Below are positions 7,025 to 10,761 of a DNA stretch of 10,761 bases, one piece after another. Made by a program: the position numbers and the translations under genes. The notes under the pieces are model-generated. The model was not told where the DNA came from. It ran no database searches and worked only from the letters and a program-made list of their open reading frames with translations. Position 1 is the stretch's first letter, and every line of letters begins with the position of its first letter. The stretch is from a bacterium (lineage in GTDB: Bacteria > Chloroflexota > Dormibacteria > UBA8260 > Bog-877), in contig JAKAWF010000100.1 of NCBI GenBank assembly GCA_021817025.1, positions 1 through 10,761 on the forward strand, in the 5' to 3' direction.

Positions 7025-9373
7025 TCAGCTGGCCGGGACCGCGGGGAGCGAGAGCTGGTAGGCCACGGAGATGGGTGTGTGATTGACGTCCGAGAGGGGT
7101 GCGCTCACGGTCAGCTGGAGCGGTCCCGGAGGCAGCTGAGAGGCCGTGACCGTCACCTGCCGGCTGGATGCCTGGTAGCTGATCTGCAGGTTGGCGACAG
7201 GTTGGCCTCCGTCCGTGAGGGCGACCGATTGAGGTCCCACCGTGGCCGGGTCCAGGTCCGAGTTGAACTGGAGGACGAAGGTGGTGGCGCCAGCGCTGGT
7301 GGAGGTGGTGGCACTCAGCACCAAGGGGCCCGCCGGCAGGGTGGTCAGCTGGCCCTGGCTGAGAGCTGTGATCAGAGGGGTGGGACCGCCCATGGCCACT
7401 GTGACCTGCTCCTGCAGGTAGGCCGCAGGAGTGCTGGTGGTGGCGTCTTTGACCAGTTCGAGATCGACTTCATAACTGCTCGAGCCGGCGCTGGCGGGGG
7501 TGCTCGAGACGGCGTAGAAGCGGTCGAAGGACCCCGGCAGGAGCACAGGCGTCGCGATCGAGGTGTTGGGGGCCAGCAGGTCCGCCATTGCGGTCAGAGC
7601 CGCCGGACCGGCCGTCACCTGGAGTTGGGCCAGCTGGCTCGCCCAGCCTATGGCAGAGGCGGCCAGTCCCCCGGCGCTGGAGGTCTGGGGAGGGTTGGAC
7701 AGTTGCAGTGAGAGGACCGCGCTGGCGCCGGTCGGAGTGCTCTCCAGCGCCGACAGCTCGCTGCCGAAGGGAGACCAGGCCGGCTGGCTCATCCCCGTGA
7801 GGGTGCTGAGGAGGGCGCTGGTCCCAGTTGCGACGTCCACCGCACCGAGTTGGCTTCCGGTCCCCGGAGTCTCAGCGATGTAGGCGATGTAGGTGCCGTC
7901 AGGGCTGTACGTGAGTCCGCCCAGGCCCGTTCCGGCAGGGGCCACCAGCAGCTGCTGGAGCTGTCCGCCCAACGTCGCCGACAAGTCGATGACCTGGTGC
8001 CCGTCTTGCTCGGCGACGTAGGCCAGCTGATCACTGGTGGGAGACCATGACAGCGTGCCCTGAAGCCCAGCCAGCACCCGTGAGGACCCGTTGGCCAGGT
8101 CGTAGACCGTAGGCACGCCGGAGGGCTTTGCGAATAGGGCCTGGCCGTTGGGCGAGATCGAGAAGTATCCGGTGGCACCCAGTTTCACAAACGGGAACAC
8201 GCTCAATGTCTGGCCGTCCAGATTCACCTCGAAGAGATGTCCCTCGGATGAGTAGAGGAGCTCGCTGTCGTTGAGCCAGGCGAGCTGGGGACTCTGGTCA
8301 GTGCTGCTGGCGAGAGCCAGCACCCGCCCGGAGCCGCCGATCGGGGCCACCTCCAGGGTTGATGAGCCTGTCGCCGCGGGAGCCCAGTAGGCGAGGTCCT
8401 GGCTGTCCGGTGAGGCCACTGGCCCCAACGCGTTGCCGGCCAGTGCCGCCTGGGGGCTGGCGAGGGTGTAGATGACCCCGCTCTGGGCAGCTGGGCCGAG
8501 AGCGCTGGTGGCGGAGGGATTGCTGAGGGGCGGCGGCGTGCTGGTGGTCGCAGACGCCTGCGCCCCCGGCAGGGTCGGGAGCAGGGTGCCCTGCGACACC
8601 ACCTGGCCGCTTGCCAGCAGCAGGAGCTGGCCGTCAGGGGCGTAGCTCAGACTCTGGGCTCCAGTGGCGTAGGCGACCCGGTCCACGGCCACCAGGGAAG
8701 GTGGGTACCCTACCCCCTTGGATGAGGTGGGCACGGTTCCAAAGGGAATCACGATGTTGGACAGGGGGGTGGCCCCGTTCTGGGCCTTGGCCGCGTATCT
8801 GGCGATGCTCACCACATAGGAGACATTGGGCACCAGGTGGTGGCTGGGCGCGATCACCAGGGTCTTGGCGTCTGGCCACTTGGCCCGAAAGGAGACCGCC
8901 GGATCGATCTTGAGCCCCCGCACGACACTGGTCTCCACCATGGGCTGATTGAAGCTCAGCTGGATTGCTTGAGTCACCGGCACCCGCGGGTTGCCCTGCA
9001 CCGAAGCCCGGACCGTCACCGACTTGGCCCCAGCCGGGAGCACGACCACCGACACCAGCACCAGCGACAGCATGGCCAGCCCGGCGACCCCCAGGCTGGT
9101 GCCCAGGACGAATCCGAACCGGCGCCGGGGGCGAGATCGAACTCGGGAGCGGAGGTGGGCCTCCTCCATCAGGCTGGCCCGGAGGTGACCCCGATAGATG
9201 GGGTCGGGCTCCGGGCGGGCCGTCGTTCGGATCGCGGCCCCGATCTCGCGAGCGGTGCTGAGCAGGCCCTGCTCCCGGCCGCGCGGGTCCTCCTCGAGGA
9301 TCTCGAACAACTCCTGGTCCACCCCGGAGGGTGGGGTGGCGCGGCGGCGGAGCCAGCTGGGGAGCTCAGCCAA
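7025..9373 (-). CDS. Single-pass membrane protein with Ig-like and seven-blade beta-propeller domains; putative anti-sigma/sensor
   Basis: A 782-residue protein. Residues 1-85 are cytoplasmic and charged; the segment PEPDPIYRGHLRASLMEEA (55-73) resembles the DUF5667-type segment of actinobacterial membrane proteins beside sigma factors, and RSRPRRR (79-85) marks the inner side. One membrane helix follows (86-114). Outside lie an SbsA/Big_5-like Ig domain (118-213, with IQLSFNQPM), then seven TolB/PD40-like blade motifs: YAPDGQLLLL (244), SPDSQDLAYW (321), WLNDSELLYS (366), ISPNGQALFA (406), WSPTSDQLAYVA (443), YSPDGTYIAYIA (489) and WSPFGSEL (533). An unassigned part (about 575-680) and a second Ig-like domain (684-776, FVLQFNSDLDPATV) follow. 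The start is TTG at 9373 after GGGAG, overlapping the sigma gene by 8 bases, so translation is probably coupled. No HxxxCxxC zinc motif is present. The anti-sigma role is inferred from position. Confidence 0.75.
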   Translation of the reverse strand: MAELPSWLRRRATPPSGVDQELFEILEEDPRGREQGLLSTAREIGAAIRTTARPEPDPIYRGHLRASLMEEAHLRSRVRSRPRRRFGFVLGTSLGVAGLAMLSLVLVSVVVLPAGAKSVTVRASVQGNPRVPVTQAIQLSFNQPMVETSVVRGLKIDPAVSFRAKWPDAKTLVIAPSHHLVPNVSYVVSIARYAAKAQNGATPLSNIVIPFGTVPTSSKGVGYPPSLVAVDRVAYATGAQSLSYAPDGQLLLLASGQVVSQGTLLPTLPGAQASATTSTPPPLSNPSATSALGPAAQSGVIYTLASPQAALAGNALGPVASPDSQDLAYWAPAATGSSTLEVAPIGGSGRVLALASSTDQSPQLAWLNDSELLYSSEGHLFEVNLDGQTLSVFPFVKLGATGYFSISPNGQALFAKPSGVPTVYDLANGSSRVLAGLQGTLSWSPTSDQLAYVAEQDGHQVIDLSATLGGQLQQLLVAPAGTGLGGLTYSPDGTYIAYIAETPGTGSQLGAVDVATGTSALLSTLTGMSQPAWSPFGSELSALESTPTGASAVLSLQLSNPPQTSSAGGLAASAIGWASQLAQLQVTAGPAALTAMADLLAPNTSIATPVLLPGSFDRFYAVSSTPASAGSSSYEVDLELVKDATTSTPAAYLQEQVTVAMGGPTPLITALSQGQLTTLPAGPLVLSATTSTSAGATTFVLQFNSDLDPATVGPQSVALTDGGQPVANLQISYQASSRQVTVTASQLPPGPLQLTVSAPLSDVNHTPISVAYQLSLPAVPAS

Positions 9374-9944
9374 GGGAGGGCTCCCGGCCCGCGTCTTCCC
9401 GGCTGGCCTGGAGGCGCTGGCGCAGGCTGGCGGTGCCTCTGAAGATGAGCAGTTTGACCGCCCCCTCCGTCTTGCCCATGATCACCCCGATCTGCGCCAG
9501 CTTCAAGTCTTCCCCATACTTCAGGGTCATCGCGATCCGCTGCTGCTCCGGCAGCGCCTCGATGAGGGCCCAGATGCCCTGGGCGCCCAGCCGCTGAGCC
9601 ACCTCATCCTCGACGGCGGGGGTGGGATCGACCGGCTCTGGCACGTCATCGAGGCTGTCCTCGGCGCGCTTCCGGGAGCGGTAGTGGTCGGTGATCGCAT
9701 TGACCGCGATCTGGTAGAGCCAGGCCGAGAAGGGATGGCCGGCGTGCTGATAGCGAGGCAGGGCCCGCAGGGCCTTGAAGAAGACCTCGCTGGTGATGTC
9801 CTCAGCCAGGGGCTGGCTGCCCACCCGGGAGGCCACATAGCGGTAGATCTGCGGGAAGTACTGGTCATACAGTTCGCCGAAGTATTCCGGATCCTCCTTG
9901 GCTCTGGCGACCAGAGCCTCGTCGTGATCGTTGGGGAGACTCAT
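9366..9944 (-). CDS. ECF-type RNA polymerase sigma factor
   Basis: A 192-residue sigma-70 family protein with only regions 2 and 4, the ECF layout. Region 2 spans about 20-92: YFGELYDQYFPQIYRYVASR, then AEDITSEVFFKALRALPRY and the helix FSAWLYQIAVNAITDHYRSR that contacts the -10 element. Region 4 spans about 126-180: LPEQQRIAMTLKYGEDLKLA, then the helix-turn-helix IGVIMGKTEGAVKLLIFRG, which should recognise the -35 element. A short acidic linker (DSLDDVPEPVDPTPAVEDE) joins the two. The ATG at 9944 has only a weak ribosome binding site (GAAGCGG). The stop lies inside the start of the membrane sensor gene, so both are made from one transcript and the partner probably controls the sigma factor. 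Target genes cannot be read from this window, except possibly its own promoter. Confidence 0.93.
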   Translation of the reverse strand: MSLPNDHDEALVARAKEDPEYFGELYDQYFPQIYRYVASRVGSQPLAEDITSEVFFKALRALPRYQHAGHPFSAWLYQIAVNAITDHYRSRKRAEDSLDDVPEPVDPTPAVEDEVAQRLGAQGIWALIEALPEQQRIAMTLKYGEDLKLAQIGVIMGKTEGAVKLLIFRGTASLRQRLQASREDAGREPSLG

Positions 9945-9965
9945 GGCCAGCCGCTTCGGGTCTGA

Positions 9966-9994
9966 GTCATCAACGGATCTGTGTCACCAACGGA
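9966..9994. repeat. 12-bp direct repeat in the sigma-gene leader
   Basis: GTCATCAACGGA (9966-9977) and GTCACCAACGGA (9983-9994) differ at one base and are offset by 17 bases. A shorter relative, GTCAACGG, lies at 10044-10051. The second copy overlaps the candidate -10 element of the sigma gene, so a repressor or activator site is possible. Confidence 0.5.
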
Positions 9995-10014
9995 GGGGTC
10001 GACGGTCCGGTTAC
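9987..10014 (-). promoter_or_regulatory. Candidate ECF-type promoter of the sigma/sensor operon
   Basis: On the minus strand GTAACC (10014-10009), a 16-base spacer and CGTTGG (9992-9987) match the general ECF promoter layout (-35 with AAC, -10 with CGT, spacer about 16). Transcription would start near 9980, about 36 bases before the sigma ATG. ECF factors commonly activate their own operons, so this may be the factor's own target. It is an inference from pattern only. Confidence 0.35.
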
Positions 10015-10316
10015 GGAAACTCGACTGCGAGCCTTGGCCACCTGTCAACGGTAACCGCAAGCGCCCGCCTGCTGAGGGCTCGGCGACGGTTCGCCAGGAT
10101 GGGGACGCAGGCGAACGCATGAATGTCCGGCGGAGGGTGGGTGAGGCGGAGCCCAAGTCCGACCGCCCAGGCGCCTGCCGGGGGGCCGCCGACAGCGCGA
10201 CGGAGGCCGACCGCGCCGGTGGAGCGGATATCAGCCCGACCCGAGCGGGGGTTGCGAGCACGGCGGCTGGTGGGCGCTGCTCGGGGCATGTCCGGGAACG
10301 GCTCGGGGCCATGACT

Positions 10317-10322
10317 TATACT
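10317..10322 (+). promoter_or_regulatory. Candidate -10 element for purB
   Basis: TATACT is the most AT-rich hexamer in this GC-rich stretch and matches the housekeeping -10 at five of six bases. The -35 position at 17 bases holds GGGAAC (10294-10299), which is not housekeeping-like. It gives a leader of about 48 bases before the purB ATG. Confidence 0.4.
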
Positions 10323-10376
10323 CGAGGGAGTTGAGGATCCCCGCGCCGCTCCAGCGCTCAGCCACGGCCCGCGCGA

Positions 10377-10761
10377 ATGATCGATAGGTACGCTCCCGCT
10401 GAGTTGCGCGCCCTTTGGTCGGAGCAGAACCGGGTCCGGCTCTGGCTGCGAGTCGAGTTGGCCGTGTGCAGGGCGCGCTGTGAGCTCGGTCAGATCTCTC
10501 CGGCGGACATGGCCGCCCTGGAATCGGCTTCGGTGCCCAGTCCCCAGCGGCTGCGGGAGTTGGAGGCCGAGCAGGGTCACGACCTGGCCGCGTTTGTCAG
10601 CGCGGTCCAAGAGCAGTTGGGTCCCGAGGGCCGTCTGCTCCACCTGGGCCTGACCAGCCAGGACGTCGTCGACACCGCCCTGGCGCTGCAGCTGGGGCAG
10701 GGTGCCGAGCTTCTGCTGGCGGATCTGGCCCAGTTGGACGCGGCGCTGGCAGAGCTCGCCA
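10377..10761 (+). CDS. purB: Adenylosuccinate lyase, N-terminal part, runs off the right edge
   Basis: The frame from ATG 10377 is open to the window end (128 complete codons). It begins MIDRYAPAELRALWSEQNRV, the characteristic PurB opening (MIxRYxxPEMxxLWSxExRxxxWLxVE), continues RLWLRVELAVCRA and ELEAEQGHDLAAFVSAV with the conserved H68, and reaches HLGLTSQDVVDTALALQL (89-106), the fumarase-superfamily block (TSxDVxDTAxALQ) that lines the active site. PurB splits fumarate from SAICAR and from adenylosuccinate in purine synthesis and acts as a cytosolic homotetramer. The catalytic signature loop lies beyond the window. There is no Shine-Dalgarno sequence close to this ATG, but an in-frame stop at 10332 and the lack of other starts make the choice secure. 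It is divergent from the sigma operon and probably unrelated to it functionally. Confidence 0.92.
   Translation, partial: MIDRYAPAELRALWSEQNRVRLWLRVELAVCRARCELGQISPADMAALESASVPSPQRLRELEAEQGHDLAAFVSAVQEQLGPEGRLLHLGLTSQDVVDTALALQLGQGAELLLADLAQLDAALAELA

Larger units (their letters stand above)
9945..10376. other. Divergent intergenic region between the sigma operon and purB
   Basis: These 432 bases hold the candidate ECF promoter and direct repeats on the sigma side and a TATACT -10 on the purB side. A 7-bp inverted repeat, GTTCGCC-N14-GGCGAAC, lies at 10089-10116. A second GTAACC, on the plus strand at 10051-10056, is oriented toward purB, with no clear -10 partner. Frames open across 10123-10314 are Pro/Arg/Gly-rich and unconvincing as genes. 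Confidence 0.4.

Noticed and set aside
10089..10116. A 7-bp inverted repeat (GTTCGCC-N14-GGCGAAC) as a tRNA arm or LexA-type box
   Set aside because: No cloverleaf can be drawn around it, and the spacing does not fit the actinobacterial LexA site; it is short enough for chance.
1..10761. CRISPR array, tRNA, rRNA, prophage or plasmid functions
   Set aside because: No regularly spaced repeats, no tRNA cloverleaf, no rRNA-like stretch, and no phage structural or replication genes were seen.

Overview
The window is GC-rich (about two thirds by eye). GTG and TTG starts are used beside ATG, and Shine-Dalgarno sites are often weak. This fits a high-GC actinobacterium or a neighbouring lineage such as Dormibacterota or Chloroflexota; no marker here fixes the taxon. 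There is no tRNA, rRNA or CRISPR array.

Left part (1-2404). The left edge holds transposon debris: the start of an IS3-family OrfB reading off the window on the minus strand (1-219), abutting a C-terminal scrap of an IS1380-type DDE transposase on the plus strand (225-407). After about 330 bases with no recognisable gene comes a minus-strand pair, a Pit-type phosphate permease (1391-2404) followed by its DUF47/PhoU-like partner (742-1374). These probably act together in low-affinity phosphate uptake.

Middle (2639-5866). A minus-strand SIS-domain gene (2639-3513) is broken: the first half of its second SIS domain is missing and the frame shifts at the junction. Divergent from it are a uroporphyrinogen-decarboxylase-superfamily protein (3826-4743) that lacks the haem-pathway N-terminal motif, and an aldo/keto reductase with an intact catalytic tetrad (4844-5866).

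Gene-poor stretch (5867-7024). It holds two fossils not seen by simple gene calling: an IS607-type serine-recombinase TnpA start (6032-6300) with a 2-base insertion and a TGA where an Arg codon is expected, and a second IS1380-type C-terminal remnant (6431-6775, minus). The second remnant aligns with the left-edge one in opposite orientation. A perfect 19-bp inverted repeat (6786-6844) sits at its truncation point.

Right part (7025-10761). A minus-strand operon encodes an ECF sigma factor (9366-9944) overlapping by 8 bases a 782-residue single-pass membrane protein (7025-9373). That protein has a short cytoplasmic segment and a large exported part: Ig-like domain, seven beta-propeller blade motifs, a second Ig-like domain. 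It is most simply read as the regulator/sensor of the sigma factor, although it lacks the classical zinc anti-sigma motif. An ECF-like promoter (GTAACC, 16-base spacer, CGTTGG) precedes the sigma gene and may be autoregulated. Divergently, purB (adenylosuccinate lyase) starts at 10377 and runs off the right edge. The sigma/propeller pair is the best candidate here for an undescribed signalling system.
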